DNA of 64,000 nt, taken from positions 62,001-126,000 of the forward strand of contig BJGH01000001.1 in assembly GCA_014190355.1 (NCBI GenBank), read 5' to 3'. The DNA comes from Alphaproteobacteria bacterium. Its GTDB lineage: Bacteria > Pseudomonadota > Alphaproteobacteria > Rickettsiales > UBA1997. Of the stretch, positions 27,976 to 36,558 are shown piece after piece. The position numbers and the translations under genes were made by a program. Position 1 is the stretch's first letter. Each line of letters opens with the position of its first letter. The notes beneath the pieces are model-generated. The model ran no database searches, had not been told where the DNA came from, and was given only the letters and a program-made list of their open reading frames with translations.

Positions 27976-28239
27976 TTATTTTAACTTATTATTTTTTATA
28001 ACCGGATCATAACCACAATTTTTATTAAATGGATTACACCGAAATAATCGCCATATTGTCATAACAATTCCTGTTATCAAACCTTTTTTTTGAATCGCTT
28101 CAATTGCATAATTTGAACAAGATGGATGAAATCTGCAACGATTAGGATAAAGCATTCTTGCAAAAATAATCTGATAAATTTTTATCAAACTAATAAAAAA
28201 ATTTCTGATTATTTTAGTTAGGAAATTAGTTTTAACCAC
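27976..28239 (-). CDS. yidD: YidD membrane-protein insertion efficiency factor
   Basis: This 87-residue protein has the whole family signature: a short amphipathic N-terminus (IRNFFISLIKIYQIIF), then CRFHPSCSNYAIEAIQKKG and WRLFRCNPFNKNCGYDPV with conserved cysteines. YidD helps YidC insert inner-membrane proteins. It overlaps the end of ligA by 22 bp. In many bacteria it sits with rnpA-yidC; here it is displaced to a ligA-ankyrin context. Confidence 0.93.
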   Translation of the reverse strand: MVKTNFLTKIIRNFFISLIKIYQIIFARMLYPNRCRFHPSCSNYAIEAIQKKGLITGIVMTIWRLFRCNPFNKNCGYDPVIKNNKLK

Positions 28240-30410
28240 TCATCCTCGCTTAATATTTTTAATTTAAGTTCCTCAGCTTTTTTTAACTTTGAACCTGCTT
28301 GAGATCCCGCTATAACATAATCAGTTTTTTGAGAAATTGAACCAACTACTTTCATTCCCAAATCCTCAGCTTTTTTCTTGGCTTCGCTTCGCGTCATATT
28401 TTCCAAAGTTCCGGTAAAAATCACCGTTTTATTAGCGTAAATTGAGTTAGTGATAACAGGTTTAGTTTCAATAATTTCTAGATATTGAGTTAGATCTTCA
28501 ACCATTTTTAAATTTCTTGGATCACGAAAATAATCGATTACCGCTTGAGCCATTTTTTCTCCAATGCCATCAATTGCAATAAAATCAAGATATTGATTAC
28601 TGGCTTGTTGATGATCATTATTTTTAACTAATAATAGCAATTCTTCATTGCTCAATTGCCGATATTTATCTACGAAATTTTTAAAATTCTGATAAGTTAG
28701 AAAATGATTAGCTAAAACTTTTGCAGTAGTTTCACCAATATGACGAATACCAATAGCGTAAATAAGTTTTTCAAAGCTTACTGTTCTTTTATTTCTGATT
28801 GCTAAAAAAAGATTTTCTACTGATTTTTCAGCCCATCCTTCTTTGTCCTTTAACTTTTGGAAAGGAGAATTTTGTGAATTTTCCATCTCCTCAAGTCTAA
28901 ATATATCTGCAAAACTTTTAACCCTTCCTTCATTAAAAAAATTTTCTATTTGTTTTTTACCAAGACCAATTATATCAAAAGCATCTTTACTGACAAAATG
29001 TTTTAAAGTTTCTTTTAATTGAGCATCACAACTTAATCCACCACTGCATCGAAGCACTACATCATCAGCAGTTTTAACAATTAAGGACTGACAAATTGGG
29101 CAATTATTTGGAAAAGAAAAGGGTATTGAATTACTAGCCCGATAACTTAAATCAACTTCTAAGACCTGCGGTATAACATCTCCAGCTCTTTGAATAACAA
29201 CTAAATCACCAATACGAATATCTTTTCGAGCAATTTCATCTTGATTATGAAGCGTTGCTCTTGAAACAACAACTCCACCAATATTTATTGGCCTAAGAAC
29301 AGCGACTGGAGTGATTGCTCCAGTTCGACCAACTTGTAAAACAATATTGTCAATCACTGTTTTAGCTTTTTGAGCGGGAAATTTATGAGCAATGGCATAT
29401 CTTGGACTTCTTGCAACATAACCTAATCTTTGCTGCAAGGCAAAATCATTAACTTTATAAACCATTCCATCTAAATCATAATCTATTTCATAGCGTTTTT
29501 GAGCTATTGAATTATAAAGATCCATTATATCTTGCAATGACTCGCATAAGCGTGAATGAGGTTCGGTATTAAATCCAAATTCTTGCAATTTTTGATGAAG
29601 GATATTTTGTGAATCGCAAATGAAATCATGGGAATATTCGCCTAAAGAATAAACAAAATAATTTAAATTTCGCTCAGCAGTGATTTGTGAATCGAGTTGG
29701 CGAAGAGAACCAGCAGAAGCGTTTCTTGGATTAGCAAATATTTTTCCACCTCGTTGTTCTTGAATTATATTTAACTGCTCAAAATCTTTTTTGCCCATAA
29801 AAATTTCACCGCGAATTTCCAAAACTTGTGGTGGATTAGCAGTTTTTAAAATTTGTGGAAAATTTTTAATAGTTTTAACATTTTGAGTTACATCTTCACC
29901 TTCAATTGAATCACCTCGTGTTGCACAATAAATTAATTTACCATTTTCATATCTTGCACTAAATGACAAACCGTCAATTTTAGTTTCACAAAAAATTTTA
30001 AAACTTAGTTTATCACTAAGGGGATTATTTGATAATTGAGGATTAGTTGTAGAATTTCCAAATAAATCAAACTGTTCTTTAACTATTTTTTTATCTAAAC
30101 CAAGAAATCTTTCAATTCTTGTAATAAAATCTGCAATATCTTCAACACTAAAACCATTGGCCAATGATAACATTGGCTTACTATGCTTAATTTTAGAAAA
30201 AATTTCTAAAGTTTTTCCCCCAATTTTTTCATCAGACTCATCAAAATATTGTGGATATTTTTTTTGGTATTCTTGTAAATTTTTCTTTAACTCATCATAC
30301 TCCTGATCACTTATCACAGGAGAATCAAAGGTATAATATGCTTCATCATGCTTAGCAATAAGCATTTTTAAATCATTAATTTTTTGGATTATCTCTTGGT
30401 TATTATTCAT
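28218..30410 (-). CDS. ligA: NAD-dependent DNA ligase
   Basis: This 730-residue protein is about 60 residues longer than E. coli LigA. Domains in order: Ia (HDEAYYTFDSPVISDQEYD), adenylation with K144 in ETKIDG, OB fold (GRTGAITPVAVL; RATLHNQDEI), the zinc finger CPICQ...C...C, HhH repeats, and a BRCT domain (YANKTVIFTGTLENMTRSEAKKKAE). An insertion of some 25 residues (about 108-135) precedes the lysine and contains Q113-F-D-L-F117, close to the sliding-clamp-binding consensus QL(S/D)LF. It lies 24 bp after mnhE and overlaps yidD by 22 bp. Confidence 0.97.
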   Translation of the reverse strand: MNNNQEIIQKINDLKMLIAKHDEAYYTFDSPVISDQEYDELKKNLQEYQKKYPQYFDESDEKIGGKTLEIFSKIKHSKPMLSLANGFSVEDIADFITRIERFLGLDKKIVKEQFDLFGNSTTNPQLSNNPLSDKLSFKIFCETKIDGLSFSARYENGKLIYCATRGDSIEGEDVTQNVKTIKNFPQILKTANPPQVLEIRGEIFMGKKDFEQLNIIQEQRGGKIFANPRNASAGSLRQLDSQITAERNLNYFVYSLGEYSHDFICDSQNILHQKLQEFGFNTEPHSRLCESLQDIMDLYNSIAQKRYEIDYDLDGMVYKVNDFALQQRLGYVARSPRYAIAHKFPAQKAKTVIDNIVLQVGRTGAITPVAVLRPINIGGVVVSRATLHNQDEIARKDIRIGDLVVIQRAGDVIPQVLEVDLSYRASNSIPFSFPNNCPICQSLIVKTADDVVLRCSGGLSCDAQLKETLKHFVSKDAFDIIGLGKKQIENFFNEGRVKSFADIFRLEEMENSQNSPFQKLKDKEGWAEKSVENLFLAIRNKRTVSFEKLIYAIGIRHIGETTAKVLANHFLTYQNFKNFVDKYRQLSNEELLLLVKNNDHQQASNQYLDFIAIDGIGEKMAQAVIDYFRDPRNLKMVEDLTQYLEIIETKPVITNSIYANKTVIFTGTLENMTRSEAKKKAEDLGMKVVGSISQKTDYVIAGSQAGSKLKKAEELKLKILSEDEWLKLIS

Positions 30411-30434
30411 TATTTTTAAAATATTTTTTAATAA

Positions 30435-30926
30435 CTAAACTATTTCATCATCATTAACATTAGCTAAATTTTTATAAATCTTGTTAAAATTAACTCGATA
30501 AAAAAACTCTTCATCAATACTGTGAATAACAATATTTTCTTCATTAACTTGAATTACTAAAAGACCTGCTGACAAATTGATTGAAGCAATTAACAGCTCT
30601 TCAGAAAAATTATGATTTCTTTTAATCTCAACAAAATGAAGTCTGGGATTCATAGATCGTCGATTAATTGCTAGATCAATTATTAAAAAAATTGCTCTAA
30701 AAAAATTTTTAAAGTAAATCACCAGAAAATGCCGATAAAAGCCAAAACTAAGGTATAAAAACTTGCTTTTGGAGTCAATTAGTTTTAGATGATAACAAAA
30801 TAGTGAAATAATTAAAGAAGAAAAAACTCCTATAAAAAAATAAATCAATGTAAAATTTTTCCCAATGACCATAAAAAATAGCCATACAGCAACTAAAAAT
30901 AGAAATTGATTGAAAATATTTAACAT
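30435..30926 (-). CDS. MnhE/MrpE-like cation antiporter subunit
   Basis: This 163-residue protein has a hydrophobic N-terminal half (two or three helices: IFNQFLFLVAVWLFFMVIG, LIYFFIGVFSSLIISLFCYHL) and the Mrp-E pattern in the second half: RRSMNPRLHFVEIKRNHNFSEELLIASINLSAGLLVIQVNEENIVIHSIDEE in pieces. In Na+/H+ antiporters MrpE is one of six or seven subunits. No other Mrp subunit is present here, so either the rest lie elsewhere or this is a solitary relative. It heads the minus-strand run into ligA. Confidence 0.65.
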   Translation of the reverse strand: MLNIFNQFLFLVAVWLFFMVIGKNFTLIYFFIGVFSSLIISLFCYHLKLIDSKSKFLYLSFGFYRHFLVIYFKNFFRAIFLIIDLAINRRSMNPRLHFVEIKRNHNFSEELLIASINLSAGLLVIQVNEENIVIHSIDEEFFYRVNFNKIYKNLANVNDDEIV

Positions 30927-31002
30927 TTAAGATTAAAAGAATTAATATTTTTATTTTAAAATAAAACTGTTAAATATTTTTTAACAATAAAAACAAAATA
31001 CA

Positions 31003-31440
31003 ATGAAAAAAATTCTTATTGTTCTTGCCAATTATTACCCCGAGATCTCCAAGCTATTATTGCAAGGGTGTCAAACTAAACTTAAAGAACTAGGTTATGA
31101 ATTTGAAATTTTAGAAGTTGATGGAGCATTAGAAATACCAGTTGCCATAGCTTATGTGAATGCCAGTAATCAACGAGACAAGTATCAGGGCTATATTGCC
31201 CTTGGCTGTGTGATTCGCGGAGAAACATCACATTATGATGTGGTTTGCAATGAAAGTGCTAGAGGGATTTCTAAACTATCGTTAAAATACCAACTAGCAA
31301 TTGCTAATGGCATTTTGACAGTTGAAAATTTTCAGCAAGCAATTGTTCGTGCAGATCAATTACAAAAAAATAAAGGTGGATTTTGTGCACAAGCATGTCA
31401 CAATTTAATTAACATCAAAAATCAATTTAACATTAACTAA
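31003..31440 (+). CDS. ribH: 6,7-dimethyl-8-ribityllumazine synthase
   Basis: This 145-residue protein makes the riboflavin precursor lumazine and normally forms a 60-mer or decamer. Motifs are VDGALEIPVAIA, ALGCVIRGETSHYDVVCNESARGI and ANGILTVENFQQAIVRAD. In most family members the residue following GILT is a Thr or Val; here it is Val. It lies divergently from mnhE and 25 bp ahead of a small lipoprotein gene. Confidence 0.95.
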   Translation: MKKILIVLANYYPEISKLLLQGCQTKLKELGYEFEILEVDGALEIPVAIAYVNASNQRDKYQGYIALGCVIRGETSHYDVVCNESARGISKLSLKYQLAIANGILTVENFQQAIVRADQLQKNKGGFCAQACHNLINIKNQFNIN

Positions 31441-31465
31441 CTTAATTTAACAAACTCAATTAACT

Positions 31466-32023
31466 ATGAAAAAAATATTATATTTCTCAGCTTTAATTTT
31501 CTTATCCTCGTGCTTTATAGGTGCATCACAAAATTCACAAATTACAGCCAATAAACCCCAGCATTTTCCTTTTGTTAGTGGAATAGATCTTAATGGCAAA
31601 AAATATGAACTTCCCAAAGACTTTGCTGGAAAAATAAATATTATTGCCCTTGGTTTTGAACGCGAACATCAAGATCCAATAAATACTTGGATTCCTAGTA
31701 TTGATCAACTTCTCAAAAACACTAATCCGCAAATTGGTCTAAAATTCTATGAAGTTCCCTTGATCTATGAGTTAAGCACATTTCAAAGAGGCTGGGTTAA
31801 TAATGGTATGCGTTTTGGCATTCGCGATGAAATTGCTCGTCAAAGAACAATCACTGTTTATACCGATCGTGAAGAATTTTTCAAAATTATGGATATGAAA
31901 GGCGATAGAATTTATCTGTTATTAGTTGATAATAATGGCAAAATTTTATTCAGATGCGAAGGAGAAATGACTAAAGATAATCTTGATAAAATCGTTAAAA
32001 TTATTGCTAAACAAGTTCAATAA
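31466..32023 (+). CDS. lipoprotein with a thioredoxin-like fold, possibly ATP10-like
   Basis: This 185-residue protein begins MKKILYFSALIFLSSC, a lipoprotein signal with lipobox LSSC (C16). The remainder looks like a thioredoxin or peroxiredoxin fold: FAGKINIIALGFEREHQDPINTWIPSID, then IYLLLVDNNGKILFRCEGEMTKDNLDKIV at the C-terminus. No CxxC or peroxidatic Cys motif is present, so it is not an obvious redox enzyme. The two ends resemble mitochondrial ATP synthase assembly factor ATP10, but only weakly. It lies 25 bp after ribH and may be cotranscribed with it. The function is open. Confidence 0.65.
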   Translation: MKKILYFSALIFLSSCFIGASQNSQITANKPQHFPFVSGIDLNGKKYELPKDFAGKINIIALGFEREHQDPINTWIPSIDQLLKNTNPQIGLKFYEVPLIYELSTFQRGWVNNGMRFGIRDEIARQRTITVYTDREEFFKIMDMKGDRIYLLLVDNNGKILFRCEGEMTKDNLDKIVKIIAKQVQ

Positions 32024-32035
32024 ATAATTTTTTAC

Positions 32036-32950
32036 TTAAACTTTAATAGCCCATTTTTTTGCAAGATAGCTCTCAACTGCTTTTCGCTCTTCTTCATTTA
32101 GTGCTCGTGAAAAAATAATTATTTCACCAATTCCACCACTTAACGATTCACCACCAGATACTCCTCCCACCCACCACCCACCAATATCAAAGAGATTTAA
32201 ACTTTTTGCAGGCGTTAAGACATTAGCACTAATCATATTTTGTCCGCTGGTATATAGCCTAATATTCCCTTTTCCATCATCTATTAATTGAGTTATAGTG
32301 GGAGTTTTAAGTGGTATAGAAGCTGATGAGTTTAAGCCATAAACTGATGCAGTTCTATAATAAAAATAATTAGCGTTATGGATGGTATAAGTAAATGAAT
32401 TACTTACCCAATTACCATCAGTAATAATGATACCCTGATGGGTTGCCAAATCTGAATTTGTATAAAATACTGCAAAAATTGTCATTGCTAAAACATCTCC
32501 ATTATTAACAGTACTTACTAATAAATTATTATTAAAATTTATTGCTGGTAAACCATTTATGGCGTTATCAATGTAAGACGGCTGAAATGTCAAATTAGTT
32601 TGAACTGCATGGTTTCTGTAAGAGTCTGTAAGCAATGGATTTAAATCTTTCCAACGGTTTATTTGTTGATTATTATCAGGTCTTTCGAGATCGTTAAAAT
32701 TTGTAGAACCTGTCGAAAAGATATCAGGTGATGTTGTTTCGTACCAAGCAATAAGTCCAGTTATAGTTGGAACTGGTGATCCACGGGTTATTGATTGAGC
32801 CGATGATAACTTCATCTGCCTAATCAACCTTGAACTTTGCGTTACCCCTGCAACTAAAATACCAATAATTAATAATACGATTGATAATTCTATCAATGAG
32901 AAAGCTTTAGTGATTTTCTTTATTTTTATCATAAATTGGTATGTAATCAT
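32036..32950 (-). CDS. prepilin-like protein with LamG-type C-terminal domain (copy 1)
   Basis: This 304-residue protein has a short basic leader and the type IV prepilin signature KAFSLIELSIVLLIIGILVAG (about 15-35), cleaved before F with E5 present (A instead of G at -1). The first 50 residues form the pilin helix; the rest (about 60-300) looks like an all-beta concanavalin/LamG-type domain ending with GGIGEIIIFSRALNEEERKAVESYLAKKWAI. A second ATG at 32932 gives a tidier leader (MIKIKKITKA). It is paralogous to the gene 162 bp upstream. It is probably a minor pilin or pseudopilin with a carbohydrate-binding-like head; no assembly genes are nearby. Confidence 0.8.
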   Translation of the reverse strand: MITYQFMIKIKKITKAFSLIELSIVLLIIGILVAGVTQSSRLIRQMKLSSAQSITRGSPVPTITGLIAWYETTSPDIFSTGSTNFNDLERPDNNQQINRWKDLNPLLTDSYRNHAVQTNLTFQPSYIDNAINGLPAINFNNNLLVSTVNNGDVLAMTIFAVFYTNSDLATHQGIIITDGNWVSNSFTYTIHNANYFYYRTASVYGLNSSASIPLKTPTITQLIDDGKGNIRLYTSGQNMISANVLTPAKSLNLFDIGGWWVGGVSGGESLSGGIGEIIIFSRALNEEERKAVESYLAKKWAIKV

Positions 32951-33112
32951 TTTTATTTAATAATTTAAATATTTTTCTATATTTTTAAAAAAATTATTAA
33001 AATAATTATGATTCTTTATTTGAATATACTATTTAGTATTTTTTAAAAACAACTTTAATTAAAGCATGTTTTATTAAATATAGTTTAATATTAATAAAAG
33101 ACTTTAATATAT

Positions 33113-33979
33113 TTAAGTTATTCTTAACAGATATTTCTTAGCGAGATATGACTCTATTGCTTGCCTTTCTTCGTCATTAAGTGCTCGATTAAAAACAATT
33201 AATTCTGCCAAATCGCCATTGTAATTACCACCTATTCTTCCAGTTTTAGCAGTGGTTATTGAAGCAATTTGTGTCGCATCAAAAGCATCTGGATTAACTC
33301 CACCATTAAGCCAATATTTCTTTCCAGCGGTTTTACTGAAGGTCATGGTATGAATTCTTAATTTAATCCCCGCTAGATCTGAGCAACTTGAAGATACTGA
33401 TCCATTGCAATCTAAATCATTGGCATAAAATGCCAAAGAAAAATTATTATCACTGCGATAGCCAACATGGAGACACTCATTAGTTGAACAAGCCTGCAAA
33501 GGGTGAAATATCCAGAGATCTGCTGCAACATTTTTTCTTTCAACTACAAAAATAGTAAAATTTGTATTAACAAAAATATTGCCATCAATATTGAAAAAAT
33601 CATTACCATCAAAACGAACCGAGGGAAGTGCACCATTAAAAAAATTTTCAATATATTTTGGTTGACTAGCGGTGCTAGCTGAAGTAAAAACATTATATTT
33701 TAATGATGACTGAGCATTATTATCATACCAAGCAGTTAAAAAGGCATTATTTTGTTCTTCGCTATCGTTGAAGCTTTTTTCTAAAGTAGTTTCAAACCAA
33801 AATACCAAGTCTTTAACGGTATTGACCGGGGAACTTACGGTGATACTTTGAGCAGTTTGTAAACGCATTCTGATAATCAATCTTGAGCTAGTCGTTACCC
33901 CTGCAACCAAAATACCAACAATTAAAATTACAATTGATAACTCAATTAGTGAAAAAGCTCTATAAGAAATTTTTGTCAT
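33113..33979 (-). CDS. prepilin-like protein with LamG-type C-terminal domain (copy 2)
   Basis: This 288-residue protein has leader MTKISYRA followed by FSLIELSIVILIVGILVAGVTTSSRL and the same arrangement as copy 1. The C-terminal part again ends with a LamG-type block, GDLAELIVFNRALNDEERQAIESYLAKKYL. Two extra Cys-rich turns (about 165-205: ACSTNECLHVG, DLDCNGSVSSSCSD) could form disulfides outside the cell and are not in copy 1. The two genes probably arose by tandem duplication. The binding target is not known. Confidence 0.8.
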   Translation of the reverse strand: MTKISYRAFSLIELSIVILIVGILVAGVTTSSRLIIRMRLQTAQSITVSSPVNTVKDLVFWFETTLEKSFNDSEEQNNAFLTAWYDNNAQSSLKYNVFTSASTASQPKYIENFFNGALPSVRFDGNDFFNIDGNIFVNTNFTIFVVERKNVAADLWIFHPLQACSTNECLHVGYRSDNNFSLAFYANDLDCNGSVSSSCSDLAGIKLRIHTMTFSKTAGKKYWLNGGVNPDAFDATQIASITTAKTGRIGGNYNGDLAELIVFNRALNDEERQAIESYLAKKYLLRIT

Positions 33980-34557
33980 TTTTTTTTAAAAAAAATTTTA
34001 AATAAAATTTATGAAGCAGATAATAAATTATAGCACATGGTATGCCAATTCCTGCTTAATAGATCATTTCACCATAACCCATGAAAGGCAAAATTAACAT
34101 TGAAATTAATCAAATAACCAAGATATATTAACAACATCCTTTCGGTAAGTTTTTTTTAAGACAGTAACTTAAAATTACTGGCTAAGAATTACAATTTAAA
34201 GTTAGCTAACCATAAATAACTAGCAAAAAAACATTTTGATTATCAACAAAGGTAATGACAATAGTCAATAAGATTTTACTATTGCTGCAATTTTGGTAAT
34301 TAAAAAATATTATGAGTTTTTAATTTATAATTAAGTAATTAGTTATTGAAGCACTGCAACATAAAATTTGCGAATATTGTTAAGACATTTCTGCCAAAAA
34401 AATTCCCGCAAAAAAAAGTCAATTAATAATTTTGGTAAAACCATTTCTAACAAAATTGCCCAAAATAACTCTTGATAATATCTGTATTATCGTGATAAAA
34501 GTTTAACAAATAGTAAAAGAAATGGTAAAAAGAAATAAAGCTAAACCTTGTTTTAAT
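33980..34557. other. 578-bp gene-free stretch between the pilin pair and ppa
   Basis: This is the longest non-coding stretch in the window. It is slightly less AT-rich in places, but shows no reading frame of note (a 29-codon ATG frame at 34012 looks random), no tRNA-like fold and no good terminator. A CAGTAA/TTACTG hairpin lies near 34161-34180. It may carry a small RNA or decayed gene, but I see nothing that proves either. Confidence 0.5.
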
Positions 34558-35085
34558 CTAACCAGATGCACGATCTATAGCTTCAGCAATTATTTTTTTT
34601 GCTGATTGAGAATTTTCATAACCCTTAATCTTAACCCATTTACCTTTTTCTAGATCTTTATAATGTTCAAAAAAATGTTTAATACGATTAACTAATCCTT
34701 GAGGAAGCTGATCAATTTCTTCAACTTCTTCATATACTGAATTTAATTTTTTTGCTGGAACGGCGATGATTTTTTCATCCATTCCCTTTTCATCTTCCAT
34801 GATCAAAACTCCAATTGGCTTAACAGCAATAACTGCATTAGGAATAATTGGGTAATCACTAACCACCAAAACATCAGCAGGATCGCCATCTGCAGATAAG
34901 GTATGAGGTATAAAGCCATAGTTACAAGGATAATACATAGGAGTGGCAATAAAGCGATCAACCATAATCGCCCCACTCTCTTTATCCAATTCATATTTAA
35001 CTGGATCAGCATTCATTGGAACTTCGATTACAACATTAACATAATCCGGTGCTTTTTCACCAACACTAATTTTTTCTAAATTCAT
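34558..35085 (-). CDS. ppa: inorganic pyrophosphatase, family I
   Basis: This 175-residue protein hydrolyses pyrophosphate. The active-site run MVDRFIATPMYYPCNYGFIPHTLSADGDPADVLVVSDYPI is present in order (DGDPxDVLV motif about residues 66-74), with KYELDKESGAIMVDR ahead of it. The length and residues fit bacterial family I enzymes. It is a lone gene with its own gap on both sides. Confidence 0.97.
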   Translation of the reverse strand: MNLEKISVGEKAPDYVNVVIEVPMNADPVKYELDKESGAIMVDRFIATPMYYPCNYGFIPHTLSADGDPADVLVVSDYPIIPNAVIAVKPIGVLIMEDEKGMDEKIIAVPAKKLNSVYEEVEEIDQLPQGLVNRIKHFFEHYKDLEKGKWVKIKGYENSQSAKKIIAEAIDRASG

Positions 35086-35178
35086 AAATTCTATTTATTT
35101 TGGTTAATAAAAAATTTTTTAAAATATCTTACTTCATTTTAATTTTTCTTCTTGATTTTTGTCAAGATTAAAGATCGC

Positions 35179-36483
35179 TTAATAAGTTTCAACAAGACAT
35201 GCTCCACCCTGACCTCCGCCAATGCAAAGACTGGCTAATCCGCGATGCTTTCCTCGACGATGCAATTCACGAAGTAAATGAATTATGATTCTTGCTCCTG
35301 ACATTCCAACAGGATGACCTAAGGCAATTGCTCCACCATTAACATTAAGCTTATCAAAATCAATTTCACCAATCGCTGAATTTGCTGAGAAATGTTTGCG
35401 AGAAAATTCTGGACTTGCAAATGCTTTAACACATCCTAAAACCTGAGCACAAAATGCTTCGTTAATTTCAATTAAATCAATATCTTGCAGAGTTAAATTA
35501 GTTTTATCAAAAAGTTTTTTTGAAGCAAAAACTGGACCCAAACCCATACGCGAAGGATCAAGCCCTGCATAAGCAAAATCACGAAGATAGCCGATAATTT
35601 CTCCACCAATCACATTGATCATTCTTTTTGCCAAACTTTCTTTCATCAAGATTGCAAAACATCCACCATCGGTGATTTGCGATGAATTACCTACGGTTAC
35701 TGTTCCCGTAACTTTTTCAAAATATGGTTTAAGTTTTTTGAGATCTTCAATTTTTTGATCTTTACGAACTCCGTCGTCTTCCTCAATCATTAAGGAATTT
35801 TTTTCATCATTGTTAAAGACAGGAACAATTTCTTGACGAAAATAGCCATTGGCAATTGCTCTTGTAGCAAGATAGTGAGAGCGAAGAGCAAATTCATCTT
35901 GCTCTTGTCTTGAAATCTTAAAATCGCGAGCAACATTTTCTGCGGTACAGCCCATAATTAATCCAGAAATTGGATCTGTTAAGCCGTGCATTAAACCAAT
36001 TTCAGGCTTTAACATCGCTGGACGAAAATCTGCAATTACCGCTAATTTTTGAGGAAGAGTCTTAGCTTTGGCAAGTCTGGCAAAAATTTCCGTCATCTTA
36101 TCACCAAAAAATAAAGGAATATTACTCATTGATTCAACTCCCCCAACCGCTATGATTTGTGCTTCATTATTTAATAATTTTGAAGTTGCTGAAGTAAATG
36201 CTTCCATACCCGAAGCGCAGTTGCGATGAACGCTAAAAGCTGGGACATGATTGGAAATACCAGCCTTAAGAGCAATAACTCGAGCAATATTAGCGCTATT
36301 GGCTGGATTGGCAACATTACCAATGATTACTTCATCAATATCGTTAACATCAATATTTGATTTTAAAATAACCTCTCGTAAAACTCTTGCTCCAAGATCA
36401 CTGGCATTAAGATTTTTTAGAGCTCCACCAGCTTTGCACATTGCACTTCGATAACCAGAGATTATGGCAATTCTTTCTTTCAT
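35179..36483 (-). CDS. acetyl-CoA C-acyltransferase (thiolase, FadI-like)
   Basis: This 434-residue thiolase has the nucleophilic Cys in VHRNCASGMEA (about 89), the catalytic NEAFCAQ, the His in NVNGGAIALGHPVGMSGAR and the second Cys in SLCIGGGQGG. The length and the internal loop (LAKAKTLPQKLAVIADFRP) resemble the FadI type used in beta-oxidation, rather than short biosynthetic thiolases. FadE-like and acyl-CoA synthetase genes elsewhere in the window suggest the same pathway. It is divergent from hisN. Confidence 0.88.
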   Translation of the reverse strand: MKERIAIISGYRSAMCKAGGALKNLNASDLGARVLREVILKSNIDVNDIDEVIIGNVANPANSANIARVIALKAGISNHVPAFSVHRNCASGMEAFTSATSKLLNNEAQIIAVGGVESMSNIPLFFGDKMTEIFARLAKAKTLPQKLAVIADFRPAMLKPEIGLMHGLTDPISGLIMGCTAENVARDFKISRQEQDEFALRSHYLATRAIANGYFRQEIVPVFNNDEKNSLMIEEDDGVRKDQKIEDLKKLKPYFEKVTGTVTVGNSSQITDGGCFAILMKESLAKRMINVIGGEIIGYLRDFAYAGLDPSRMGLGPVFASKKLFDKTNLTLQDIDLIEINEAFCAQVLGCVKAFASPEFSRKHFSANSAIGEIDFDKLNVNGGAIALGHPVGMSGARIIIHLLRELHRRGKHRGLASLCIGGGQGGACLVETY

Positions 36484-36495
36484 AAAAAATTAAAT

Positions 36496-36524
36496 TTGAA
36501 ATTGAAAAATTATTTATTTAAATT
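36496..36524 (+). promoter_or_regulatory. possible promoter for hisN
   Basis: TTGAAA at 36496-36501 and TAAATT at 36519-36524 are separated by 17 bp. They would start transcription about 28 bp before the hisN ATG. The match is moderate and AT-rich DNA makes chance matches common. Confidence 0.3.
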
Positions 36525-36558
36525 AAATCAATTATTTTAACTTACACTTTTTTTTTAA

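Noticed and set aside
33034..33055. ATACTA/TAGTAT hairpin between the two pilin genes, considered as a terminator
   Set aside because: The T-run is on the plus strand side while both genes are on the minus strand.
34012..34101. 29-codon ATG frame in the gap before ppa
   Set aside because: Too short, no start signals, composition looks random, no recognisable peptide.
35150..35167. TCTTGA/TCAAGA hairpin between thiolase and ppa, considered as a terminator
   Set aside because: On the minus strand, where both genes lie, it is followed by A-rich rather than T-rich sequence.
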